This document shows, piece after piece, positions 12,884-24,852 of a DNA stretch of 64,000 nucleotides. The position numbers and the translations under genes are program-made. Origin of the DNA: Euryodendron excelsum (taxonomy: Eukaryota; Streptophyta; Magnoliopsida; Ericales; Pentaphylacaceae); contig CM065378.1 of assembly GCA_033060915.1 (NCBI GenBank), forward strand, positions 3,901,001 to 3,965,000, given 5' to 3'. Numbering within the stretch: position 1 is the stretch's first letter; each line of letters opens with the position of its first letter. The notes beneath the pieces were generated by a model that had not been told where the DNA came from, made no database searches, and was given only the letters and a program-made list of their open reading frames with translations.

Positions 12884-13705
12884 TTAAGGCCTCGTTCGGT
12901 TCGGCTTCACGGCTAAGCTTTTTGCTTAAAAGCATAAAATAAAAAATTAAAAAAGCTGGCCCGTTTGGGAGAAGGCTTTTGGGGCGAAGCTTTTAGACTT
13001 TTTGTAGCCCAAAAAGCAGGAAAACAAGAAGCCCAATTTCACAAGCTTTTTCTACTTTCATCACTGTAGCGGAGCTATAGTGACTTTAAAAATATAGATT
13101 TGGCCATGTATATACACCCACCGACAGATCTAGGTTTTGTCAACAAAATGAGTAAAGGGTTTCTTCAACGATCTGATGAAACAGACGAAGGGGGCATCGA
13201 TCTTGTAACTGGTTGGTTGTTTTGCTGTTTCTCCGTTCAAAATTGGGTGTACATCTCGCCGATCAATGTGTTGCGTCGAGGTCAGCAAGGTCTCTAGCAG
13301 TGTCAAGTTCGTCATTGCTATTGTCTTCGTGCTTCAGTCGCCGATCCCTTCAAGATCTCCTCACATCTGGTCCGTCCCCTCCTCTCTCATCATCATTTAC
13401 ACATCTGATATGTTATATTTGTTAGATCGGTAATAGTTTGACTCGAAGTTACCTTAAATCTATAAATGCTTATGTAACATTCTTATACAATGGAATTGAG
13501 TTTATAGATTCGAACAATAAGAGAGTTAAGAGTAACCCCCACAAAGGTGAAGCTCTTAAAAGGAACGTTGCCTTTTTCACAGATTTAAATTTGGGGTTTG
13601 AAATTTTGACATGTTGTAAATTATTGAGATAAGTCAAGGAGTCGGGCAAAAAAAAAAGAATTGAGTTTGGTGGGTATATAGTTATGCTGTAGAGTGCAGA
13701 ATATT

Positions 13706-13742
<37 letters not shown>

Positions 13743-15140
13743 CTGCATCTTAGACCTAACGGTGAAGACATGGTTACCCACTTCAGGATACCCAACTTTT
13801 AAGTCTTTAAAAAAAGTGGAGACATGTCTATATATGGCAGTGTATACCAATGTCAGTTCTATACTGTTTACTTTATTATGGATATCACTTCGTCGGGGGT
13901 TTTATCTAGTGGATCACCATCAGGTATACCAACACCTTGAAAGAGAACTTACTTTGGACTGTGAAACTGTTTTAACACATGGCAATGGTAAATCATTGCG
14001 TCTCTTAGGCAAGGAATGGATACATTTTGTTTTCTCACTAGGACATAAATGATGGTCTCAGACCTCTCCCTTAACATGGAGATTAAGGTAATATTCACCC
14101 TGTGAAAGCTGCTTTAATTGTTTAGTCATAAAATCCAACTTGTGATGGCATAAAATACTGAACTGTTTTCCTGTTGATTGAAAGTCAAAAATACCCAACC
14201 TTGACAAAAGACTTTTTATCTATTCCAAATGGAGATTTGGGAAAATAAAACAAGAGTGGAGAATCTATACCCACCATCTCTTAATTAGCTACATCCATTT
14301 CCATTGGGAGTGACAAACAGCTTAAGCATGCACTATTTTGGAAGTATAAGCAGTATTCCCAATATTCATGACATTTTGAAAATAATGTGACATCTATTAG
14401 ATATTCAAATTTAAGCTAGGGAAAAATTCACTCTAACGGCAATTAATCTACTATATAATTGGACACAGTGTTAATAAAAAATACTTGATTATAATTTATC
14501 CTTTTGTTTATGTAAACTGTTTTAATTGTATGTTCATAACCTTAATGTGTGGTCCTATAGAAATATGACGTCTCATTCATCTACTGCCACATCTGCATAG
14601 CCACTAAGATTGTGCAAATGTGATTATGGTTATTGTATTGTTAAGATTTCAAGATCAAAAGATAATCTAGGACGAGCGTACTACTCGTGTCCTTGTCCAG
14701 TGATGAGTGTAATTAATTAAATCATTGTTACAATTTTTAAATGAATCTTATTGGCCATAACACTAACACTTGCACTTCCTACATCAGACATGTGCTAATT
14801 GGATTGGTTGGTGTGACCAAACAGCCAATCACACACCTACTCATGGGACACATTATGTATCAGAAGCAAATAATCACAAAATCGTACACCCAAGTTATGA
14901 TATGATGCTGAAGTTAGAAGCTGATGTAGTCTAGCTGCAACATACCTTACGTGTCCTTAAAGTACTTGTACTTGTGATGTTTGCACTTATCTTAATTTTG
15001 CTACTACGTTTGTAATAATCCTTAGTAATTAATATTGTGTGTATGGGACAATATTTCATAACTCGGATATTTGTTATAGTAATGTCATTTTTGTTGTGTG
15101 CCTACCTCGTAATGGTTTGTACTTAAATGGTGTAATTAGT

Positions 15141-16230
15141 ATGGCTGAACCAAGCTCAGAAAGGGTTCGCCCCACTCCAACTGCAAAATGGCCAAAATAC
15201 TTTTAACCACTAAATGTACAACCATGTAAGGCAAGCTGGGATTCGAATAGTACAAAAATATTCCTACAATGCGTGATCTACCAAATGAAAAATGGTAATA
15301 GGCCTCACCAGTACTTGATTACTAAGGGGTATTCAGGACTTATGGAAGATTACTTCAACATCACGCACAAATTTCATGATAAAAAACAAATGAAGAACAA
15401 GTACGAAAAACTGAAAAAAGATTGGACTGCTTGGCTGTATCTAAAAAATCCAATGCATGGAAACACTGGACTTGGTTAGGATGATGCGACAAAAATCTTC
15501 ACTGCGCTAGATTTTTGGTGGGATAAGATGATAGCGGTACGGTTTCCTGACTTGTCCATTTATTTGTAAATATACTAGTTGGTTAATATATTTGTATAGG
15601 ATATTCATTAATTATAACTTTTTATCAGATGAACAAGCACTATGCCAGATTCAGGGACAAACACATTGAACATGAGGAGTTGATGGAAATTGTATTTGGA
15701 GGTTTGGCCGCCACTGGGAAGTCAGAGTGGACATCGGGTGAAAGCATGCCTACCATAGGCCTTCTGGATGAGAGTAGTGGAGACACCAATCCTGATGAAG
15801 ATGGTGGGGGAGAATGTGGGGATCACTGACTTAACAATGGATAAAGGTTCTCCTTCTGTTGGCTCCTCAACTGACAAGGTGGTAGGGCGCAAAAAGGGTG
15901 AGAAGTAAGACACAAAAAAGGATTTGAGCAAGAAGAAGAAATTGTCTGGATCTGCACGTTTGAGCCAAAAAATGGATCGCATGCTTGATGTGGTTGAAAG
16001 TCAAAGTAGTGAGCTGACCGTGAAGTAGTTTGCTGACAGCCAAAATCCTACGATTGTTGAATGTATTCGGAAGTTGGCAACACTCCCAAGGCTTAAACCT
16101 GGTCATCCATTGTACATGACTGGAGTGAAACTGATGAAATTCTCGGCTAATCAAGAAGTATTGATGGCCCTCCTAGATAATGAAGTCTGCTTTTGTTGGC
16201 TATAGGAAGAACGTGATGCGATTAATGATG
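15141..16230 (+). pseudogene. Harbinger Myb/SANT-like accessory protein, broken
   Basis: The frame starts MAEPSSERVRPT at 15141 and runs through a trihelix or Myb/SANT-like domain containing WDSNSTKIF, then KKQMKNKYEKLKKDW, then the region around FTALDFWWDKM. A probable intron is 15537-15628 (GTACGG...TCAG), followed by MNKHYARFRDKH. In this family the protein binds the element ends and helps the transposase enter the nucleus. Stop codons lie at 15204-15206 (TAA) and 15477-15479 (TAG, replacing a conserved tryptophan in the domain). A frameshift lies near 15828, with more stops near 15907 and 16026. It therefore cannot make a full protein. Confidence 0.75.
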
Positions 16231-17462
16231 GCTAGTCCACTCCTCCTCCCTGATGATGATGACTCCTTGGGGCATTTTTGCCTTTGTTTGGAATTGGGTT
16301 TTTTTTGTCCTTTTTGTTTAATATTCATCAATTGCGGTATGCACTATAGACTTGGGTTTTTTTATGTCTTGTTTTTTGAATATTCTATTGTGGTATACAC
16401 TGTTAGGTGGACTTGGGTTTTATGATGTGGTTTTTTTTTTTTTTTTTTTTTTTTTTTTCGGTTGTCGTAGTAGTTGTTTGGTGTCTATGTAAAAGTTTTT
16501 TGTGGTTGTTTTCTTTGCTTTTTTTCTTATTCTGGCATGCCCTGTTGCAGGACTTGGTTTTTATGATGCGGTTTTTTTTGTAATTTTTTCTATTCAACCA
16601 TGACTTGTACTGGACAAATTACTACAGTTGTGGTATCCTTTTTTTCTTTGCCCTCTTAACTTTTCACTTTAAGAATGCACAGGATGTCTTCCAGTTGATT
16701 GTAACATCCTTTGAAAATTTATTAGAAAAGTCCAATAGATCATATAGTAAGAGGACCTTGATTCTTAGAACTATAGTGAAGGTCAGGTCATATGTATCAT
16801 CAATTTTTGGTTAGAGGTGATGATTTACAATTCCTTTTAGGATGTTTATATTTATGTATTATTAATCTCTCGGTTGTAACAAATTGAATTAGTTTCATTA
16901 GTTTTCTCTTTGGTATTTTACATGATCCTATAATCTCAATGAGTGAACCTTTTATTCCCTCCGCTTTTTAGCCAGCAGTGTATGTTACAAATGGCGGATA
17001 ACCAATAGTGTATAATACTACAAATTTTGAGGGCTAAGACAACTGACGACGATAGGATGGTTGTCATGCTTTTAGCCACTGTGAGAAAGTGACAGATGGT
17101 TGTCTAAGAGGCCTGGCTAAAAACTGCCATTATTGACTTTGTATGATTTCAAACATCAAACAATCCACACAATGTGTGTGAAGGCCTATCCAAAGCCTGA
17201 CATTACAGATAAAGCAATTATGCTTTTATGGTGGGAAGGACAAAAGTAGATTTCCATTTGTGGTGAGAAGATTATTATAACAGCAGAGCCTCAAGCAAAA
17301 CCTTTCGTTCACATAAGTGAGGATAACTACAATAATAAGGATGGTTCTAGCAGCTCAAGTGGCGTCACGGATGAGGAAGCTACGTTAATTTATGGTCAGC
17401 GACGTCGCACAGTGACCAATATATTGTTGTAATCCAGTTTTCATTGTCTGCAACAGTATTAC

Positions 17463-18738
17463 ATGTCATATGTTAACAAGGTGTCATGCTACACATCAGC
17501 TCTAACAGGATATGATTGGGTGATGAAATTACTAACTAGCCATGACAGTCGTTGTCAAGAAAATCTTCGCATGGAGAATGATGTATTTTTAAAATTATGC
17601 GGAAAACTGGTCAATAAATATAACTTGAAGGTACCTACAAAGGGGTTAACAGTGGAGGAGAGTATAGCAACTTTCTTGTACACTATGGGTAAGGGGGTTC
17701 ATAATCAAGATATGCAGGAACGATTTCAACATTCTGGCGATACTATAAGTCGCCACTTTCACGCTGTTTTGAAAGCAGTAAAAAAAATAGCGGCCATTGT
17801 CTGTCGACCAACTTACGATCAAAACTATGTCCACTCCTACATTGCAAATAATAAAAAATACTATCCATTTAAGGTACGTCGTGTTCCTACAAATGTGCTT
17901 TAATATTGTCCACGACTAGCCAATATGTGTTTGTGATTTTTATTATTTTAACATAGGACTGCATTGGGGCATTGGATGGCACACATGTGCAAGCAAGGGT
18001 ACGACAGGAAGATGCCATCCTGTATTTCAGTAGGAAAGATTATCATACACAAAACATTCTTGCAGTTTGCAATTCCGACATGTGCTTCACTTTTGTATCT
18101 ACTGGATGGAAAGGTAGCATGCATGATACGCATGTCTTCTACAACATTGTAATGGACCTTAACAAGTACTTTCCTTATCCAGAAGGGGGTAGGATGTTAA
18201 ATTAATTTTTTAGTTCAATTCTTTTATTAAAACAAGGCTAACTTTCACATACTTTGTAGATAAATACTACCTTGTTGATGCAGGTTATCCCAATAAGAAA
18301 GGATATCTTGCCCCATACAAGAGCGAACGATATCAATTCCAAGAGTTTAATCGAGGAGAGCCACCTACTACTAATAACAAGAGTTTTAATCAAGTACACT
18401 CTTCATTGTGAAGTGTCATTGAACGATCATTTGGAGTATGGAAGGCAAGATTCACTATATTGAGGGATATGTCGACCTATGATATGGAGATGCAAACTGG
18501 AATTGTAAGTGTGTCAATGGTCATTCATAATTTCATTAGACAAAATACTGAACGCGATGAGGTGTTTGATAAGATTGCAAACGATGAGGATTTTGTATCG
18601 AATGACGAAGTAAATGATGGAAATATAAATGCAGGCCAGTCCTCGAACTTTATGATTGATGATGAGGAACAAATGAGTGCATATAGAAATAGAATTCGAG
18701 ATTGTATTTGTCGATATGCAAATAGGCCTCACCGATAG
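17463..18738 (+). pseudogene. PIF/Harbinger DDE transposase, three exons, one nonsense codon
   Basis: Exons are 17463-17873, 17957-18188 and 18260-18738, with GT-AG introns, giving about 374 codons, near normal length. The N-terminal half has the helical region ending TISRHFHAVLKAV. The catalytic core shows the first Asp in IGALDGTHV, the second in GWKGSMHDTHVF and the Glu in SVIERSFGVWKARF. Other conserved stretches are KYYLVDAGYPN and the C-terminal tail ending YANRPHR. The enzyme would cut and paste the element at TAA or TTA sites. A single in-frame TGA at 18409-18411, ten bases before the catalytic Glu, truncates it. Apart from that codon the reading frame is open, so the loss may be recent. 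Confidence 0.85.
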
Positions 18739-19066
18739 TTGGGTTTTGGCTTGGACACCTCCAATGTTGCTTATCTAAATTTTGTATTGCAATTTAAAAT
18801 TTCTTGTACTTTTTATGAAAATTTTATTTATAATAATAGTATTATTAACCATTTTTATTTATTTACAATACTAGGTATGCAATATAATTAATAATAATAA
18901 AAACTGTAATAGCCTTCAAATTATAATAAATTTTATGTAATTATTATACATAAATATTTAAGTCATTTTTTGTATTATTATTTATTTGTAATAATAAAAT
19001 AATTATTTCTTACATTTTCGGCTTTCTGCTATAATTCAATGTTAATAGTTACCGAACGGGGCATAA

Positions 19067-19700
19067 GGACAACTTACATAGCACTTTAGGGGACAATGGT
19101 AATTTAGACAGAAAAAGCCAAAAAAAGCTTTTAGTCAATTTCAAATATCCTTTAGCTAGCTTTTTCGAAATAAGCCAGTTTTTTTAACAGCTTACCAAAT
19201 GCCCGACAGAAACTTATTTTTAGCCAACTTTTTCTCTGTGCTTTTTTTAAGTAACTTTTTCACAGAAAAAAGTCATACTAAACAGAGCTTGAGATTAGAT
19301 TTGATGCAAAATACAAAAATTAGAGCTTTTGTTGGCATGTAGGCCATTTTGTGACCTTTTTTTTGACCAGCAAATCCCATCCGTCCGCCTTTTCTTCTCG
19401 TATTTTTTTTATTTCATGAACATTTCGTTTGGATCAGCTTGAGCTATGTTACATCTTATTTAGCTTTTTTTTGTTTACCAAAACTCAAATTTCATTTTTT
19501 TATATGGGCTTTTGGCAGGTGCTTTTGATTTTTTTTTACCAAAAAATACAAGAAAAAACTTAAGTAAAGAAGCCGAAAGATACTTAAATAATGAATAAGC
19601 AATATGCTTCAGCTTCGTTACTCACTTTTTTTTGGTGTGTTTGTGGGTTAAAAAGTCCAAATCATCCCCTAAGAGCCCATATAAAAATTGAAATTTGAAT
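19067..19700. repeat. Tourist/PIF-like MITE fragments flanking the Harbinger element
   Basis: The stretch is rich in AAAAAGCC, AAGCTTTT and GCTTACCAAATGCC-type sequence and ends near 19293 with AACAGAGCTTGAG. Its inverse resembles the diffuse ends of PIF-type MITEs. A second similar stretch around 19430-19640 contains AAGCC and AGCTT motifs. No clean target duplication was found, so limits are approximate. Confidence 0.35.
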
Positions 19701-19874
19701 TTGGTAAAAAAATTTTAGATAAGACGAAAAATTATTGTTACCTATCTGGGATCATGTCACCCGGCTAATTTGTACATAATTTTGAAAATACAACTATCAC
19801 CTCATTGGAATAAGAATTTCATTGTGTTAAAGCTCCTGGCCCTTGTGTTACAACATGTATTTTACATGTCCAAG

Positions 19875-20905
19875 TGTCACGGGCTGGTAGGCCGAGCACC
19901 ACACGGTAACAGTAATGCGACCCGCCATGATCATACGCAGCGGAATACACCCGTGAGGCGACTATGCACCAAGCAATAGTCCCGCCAAACTCAAACACCA
20001 AGGCATAAGATTATGCGCTTGTCCAGAATCCATCCGTAATGCCCCGCATATCTCTTTAAGCTCAAACCACTGATGCTCAAGCCATAAGGCAACCCAAGAT
20101 ATAGGCGATAGTAACGCCATACTCAAATGCGCGCACACACGGCAAGCAATGTGCTTAGCGCCAGTCCCTCTCGAAACACAAGCCAGATGGCCATATGCAA
20201 CTAGACATGCGCGCGTCAGCCAAGCATCACCTGTTAGGCACAACGCCTCCCTCCTTGAAGCTCTTAGCGCCCCGCGTCAAGGTTGTCCGCAAGGAAAGGC
20301 ACCACCGAATAGCGACTGTTAAGCCCACAACATAGTGCCCCGCGACACCAATGCTAGCCAAACCAAGCGGCCGTGTGCACGAGCGTGAACCCAATGCGCA
20401 AGTGCACACGAGACACACAGCATGCAAGTGTGCACACCGAGGTCCAATCCGTCATGGACATAAGCCCCACCACTTTATAATTATGGCGTAGCGAGTGCGA
20501 ATGCCACAATCCCATCCTCGACGCCAATGCCCAACATTTGCCCCACCGGGCACAAATGCCGCCCATGTAGCCTCTTGACTAGCATGAGGATTGCAGCCAC
20601 GTGCCACAGCCGGCCCCCAAGTCTCGCCCACTCCCTTGGGGGACTCACTTGAATGTTGTCCCTTTCGGTAGCACCATGGGGTGGTAGAGTCAACACCATG
20701 CCCCCCTTATAATAGCATTCTGAGCCATCTCCAAACTGATAGGAAGAAACATCCGACCCCCTCGATGAGTCATAATCCATAAATTCAATAAATATGAAAA
20801 ATATAAATTACGAGATTGCCATGCCACCGGCCAATCATGCTCAGACATGCCCCACGCCAAGACCCCTCGCGGCCCCCGACGTGCCACGGGTAGCAACCCG
20901 TGACA
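19875..20905. mobile_element. GC-rich solo LTR, 1,031 bp
   Basis: The segment begins TGTCACGGGCT and ends AACCCGTGACA, so it has the TG...CA ends and unusually long inverted termini of an LTR. It is flanked by perfect 5-bp direct repeats CCAAG at 19870-19874 and 20906-20910, the signature of an LTR-retrotransposon insertion. There is no internal domain, so it is a solo LTR left by recombination between two LTRs. It is much richer in G+C than its surroundings. The 60-100 codon frames over it, mostly on the minus strand, are by-products of that composition. Family and orientation are not assigned. Confidence 0.85.
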
Positions 20906-23200
20906 CCAAGCCAAGTCCGGTCCAAGTCTAAGACAAAGGCCACATGGACCACATGGTCTGGTTTTGGCCTCCATTGAAGTTTCTCTGAGTTGAACTAGGA
21001 AAACTAAAGTAAAGGTCTAAGGAAAAAAAAAACTTTATTGGAACTTAGAATTAGTAAGAGAAATAGGAAAACTATTTTATTTCGTGTTTTTACTCTTACT
21101 TTAGAAAAAAAAATAGATTAAATATTTTGGTATATAATAGATATGCACTTCAAAAATAAAAAAACTCTTTATCAATATTGGTCAGCTAAGTCTCATGTTG
21201 TCTCAAGTTTGATCGCTCTTCACGTTTCTCTGTAGTCAGTCATCATTCATGTAATGTATGAAATTTACTTAGTTTGTAACTTTGTGTGAACAATAGCCCT
21301 GTATGAGCTTGAAAGAGTAGTGAATTAAAAGTTTGGATATCCTATAGCAATAAATAAAAAATTAAAAAAACCAAAATAAAATTTAGGACGAACTTGGTAC
21401 AAAAAAATAGAAACGCATTGTTTACAGAAATAATGTCACGTCATTACAAAATAAAATTCTTACTAAAAGTTTCTCTGTAAATAATTTTTTCTTTCCTGAA
21501 TATGGTATAAAACATTTTGCAACTTGCATTTTGCAAGACCAAAATCTGCTCTGGTTCCAGCTCTAACACTGGCGCAAAAGCATTGTTTACAGACCTGGGC
21601 TTAATATTTGGGCTCTTCAATGAACCATGAGTCTTATAAATGGACCTGTTTGCACTTGTCACATCGTGGGTCGAGCCCATAGTTAAAAAATCAAAAGTCA
21701 AGAATTTAAAAAATAAATAAATAATACTAAAATTTCAAATAGAATTTAGGATGAATTGAGTTACACTAATACTTCTTCTAATTTATCTCTAGTTTCACTT
21801 TGGTCTTTACAATTTCAATTATTACCAATTTAATTTTTAATTTTTAAAAATATACAAAATTAATTCAATTGATAATTGTAATTGTTAAATTGAACAGAAA
21901 ATTATCATGCCCAACGCACGTGAGGGCATTTTTGATAATTTTACTTCATATTTCAGGTTCTCTCTCGCTAGACTTTCCATGTCCGACTAGCACATAATGA
22001 AAATTATCACTCGTTTTTGCTTTATCTCATCTCTTTCTCGGGACAAAAGATCCATATCTATTATTTTCGTCATCATCGTGATCCAACACATCATGAACAT
22101 GTAATCTTCTTCTCCAATTCACTTTTCATTGAACTCGGAAGGAAGGAAGGAAATCATTCCCAACCTGATCGGAAAAATGGGAACGTACCTGTAATCAAAA
22201 GTGATAGAAACAAGAAATCATCATAATCCAACACTCTAAGATGAACACTGCAAGCTTAAATTTACCAAGAAAATTGAAGGATTTGTGATAACAACAAGAC
22301 TCAGATGACTAAATTGGGAAGAGGGTGGGTGGTTTGGCAGGTGTGGTCCTCCGTGATGGAGTCGCCGGTGATCGAAGGAGAAGACAGTGGAGAGAGCAAA
22401 AATATGAAAGTGAACTTACGAATCTGTCCTCACGTGTGTTGCGCGTGATAACTTTTCATCTAATTTAGCAACCACGGTTATAAATTGGGCTAATTTTACA
22501 TATTTTTAGAAATTAAAGAGCAAATTTTTTGCAATTGAAACGGTAGGGATCAAAATGAGACTGAAGGTAAATTATAAGAACAATTAGTGTAATTCACTCC
22601 AAAATTTATTATCAGAATAATATAATTAGATTAGAGTTATTTATTTTAAAATAAAACACCCATCATAATAGTTTTTAATTATAATAATATCACTGTCACA
22701 TTATTTTGATGAAAGTTTTTTTAATAAATTTTAAAAAAAATAGTATTCCCAAAAAAAAAATTACAAGCAAACGAAGCTGTTGGTACAAGTGTACAACCTA
22801 ACCGTTGTATTCTATTTAAGTTTTATTTTATTTTTCACCATATATGAATCAACTTCATGAAAGAAATAGATATAATTAATTTTATAAGCACGGCTAAACC
22901 GATTGCACCAAAGGTTAAGCTATTGAAATGTGAACTAATTAATGCCTTCACCGGCTGGCTGTCCAGTTTAATTATGATAACTACAATTACAAGCCTAAAT
23001 CAGCATTGTTAGAAACCATTAAACTAGAAATGCTCGAGTGCTGTTGCTTCGATACCATAAATTCTCCATTAGAGCTTCACTTAATCCTCACATTTTATTG
23101 TTACAAAATAAGAGAAATACATAGTTATTATTTATGTTACCTGGACTTTTTTAAATTGGTAAAATATTAATGCTGAACACTCAACACTCGAATAAGAGTG

Positions 23201-23475
23201 TAGGATATGTATATGATATCATGCATCTAACAAATACAAATAAATAAATGTGTTTACTACAAACCTATTCGTAAGACGTTTATTTTATGCATAAAATATT
23301 ATATTCTAGGTTCTAAACACTATTTTACTTTAAATTAATAAAAGTAAGTATTTAAATAATATAAAATCTAAGTCATATATGAGTGTCTATGGACATAAGA
23401 ATTAGATGAATCTGATGCTTAGACACATACCTATACTCGATACCAGTGCCAGAGTACAGGTTACATAGGTTATTA
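23201..23475. repeat. diverged dispersed repeat, copy 1
   Basis: The order of motifs TAAGAATTAGATGAATC, TTAGACACATACC, ACTCGATACC and then GTTACATAGG matches a diverged version at about 55600-55875 in the same orientation. The two copies are too diverged for me to set exact limits. No coding potential is visible. Confidence 0.35.
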
Positions 23476-23870
23476 CGATCCACAAGAATTCTTAAATGTT
23501 GTAGAAGTGAACATTGGTGTACCGAGCTCGGGTCAGGCCTGTACTAAAAATATTTTCCATCAAACCTAAAATCAATTCCCAAGCTCACCCAAAATAAAAA
23601 ACTAAATTTTTAAGAAAGTCCATTTAACCTAAAAATATTGTTAATAAATATTTTTCTTCAAAAAAATTATTAAATATTATAAAAGCTAAATATATAAATA
23701 TATTAAAATATAAAATATATTATTTCATATTTATTTTGGACCAAACAGAGCTTCAAACACAGGTCGCAAAATGAGAAAAATTCACAAGCACTCTCAAGTT
23801 CAAGTTTTGAGCCTAGGGACGGAACTAGGTGTGGACTATGGTTGGCATGGCACCTTTACTTTGATAAAAT

Positions 23871-24852
23871 GGATAATTACAAAAAATTAATTACAATAAC
23901 ACCTCTTAAACTATTAATTTATATCAATCAACACTTTTTGCTATCAATATATTCTCAATATGTTAGGAGAATAGACAAAAAAAAATTATGATGCGACTTG
24001 CAAATGTTCACGAAAACATTATTTTGTAACTAAATTGATCTTTCCCTTTTATAATAATTGTTTAATAACTGAAACATCTCTTAGATTGCCTCTATATTTA
24101 TATGTTATTTTAAGTAACATTTCAGTCATTAGATAATTATTATAATAAAAGAATGTCAAATGTAAATATAAAAACATACTTTTGTGATTACGTGTGCAAG
24201 TTACATGACAATTTTTATATATCTTCTTAATGAATTGCTAAAAGAAAGTATTAATTGATACAAATTAGTAGTTTAAGAGGTTAATTATCACAGTTTAGTG
24301 ATACTGAGTTATACATTAGGGGATGGTGTCATAATTACCCATTTACAAAAACACTTCATAAATTATGACTCAATATCACTAAATCCCTAAACTCTAAAAT
24401 GTGACAAATTGACATCTTAAACTACCAATTTCTATCAATCAATACATTTTGTTAATAATTCACGAGAACGTGAATGAATAATTATCATGTGGCTTGCACA
24501 GATTCACAAAAGTATTATTTTATAGTTAAATTGACATCTCTTAGTATAATAACTGTCTAATGAGTGAAGTTTATTTAGAATGACATATAAATATAGAGAC
24601 GATACAAATGACATTTCAATTATTAGACATTTATTATTAAAAAAAAATCAATTTAAATATAAAATCATGCTTTTGAAAACATGTGCAAACTCATAATAAT
24701 TTTTTCTCCATTCTTCTTATAGATTACTAACGTATTACTAACAAAATGAGTTAATTGATAATTTAGGGGTTAATGTATGTTTCACATTTTAAAGTTTAAA
24801 ATGATTTAGTGATACTGAGTTATAAATTAAGAAGTATTTTTGTAATTACCCC
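23871..24852. repeat. dimer of inverted-repeat MITE units
   Basis: Two related units of about 470-510 bp lie head to tail (23871-24340 and about 24341-24852). Each starts with sequence like GGATAATTAC followed by CTCTTAAACTA and ends with its inverse, TAGTTTAAGAGG then TAATTACCC. Shared internal motifs include CTTAAACTA, a TATCAATCAA segment and AGTGATACTGAGTTATA. The structure is that of fold-back MITEs present as a tandem dimer. No coding frame is present and the superfamily is not clear. Confidence 0.6.

Larger units (their letters stand above)
12888..19063 (+). mobile_element. PIF/Harbinger DNA transposon, autonomous type, decayed
   Basis: The left end GGCCTCGTTCGGT and the right end ACCGAACGGGGCA form 13-bp terminal inverted repeats with two mismatches. 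Both are bordered by TAA (12885-12887 and 19064-19066), the 3-bp target duplication expected of this superfamily. The 6,176-bp body has the two genes of an autonomous member: a Myb/SANT-like protein (15141-16230) and a DDE transposase (17463-18738), in the same orientation. Both carry disabling mutations, so the copy is probably no longer active by itself. The remainder is noncoding, with a (CT)n at 13711-13737 and a T run at 16432-16458. Confidence 0.85.

Noticed and set aside
19064..19293. AACAGAGCTTGAG near 19293 as the right end of the Harbinger element
   Set aside because: Its match to the left end is only diffuse, while ACCGAACGGGGCA at 19051-19063 matches closely and is followed by the correct TAA duplication.
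19962..20974. overlapping 60-100 codon frames over 19.8-21.0 kb
   Set aside because: They lie within the GC-rich solo LTR and arise from few stop codons in GC-rich DNA. Different frames overlap on both strands and no domain is visible.
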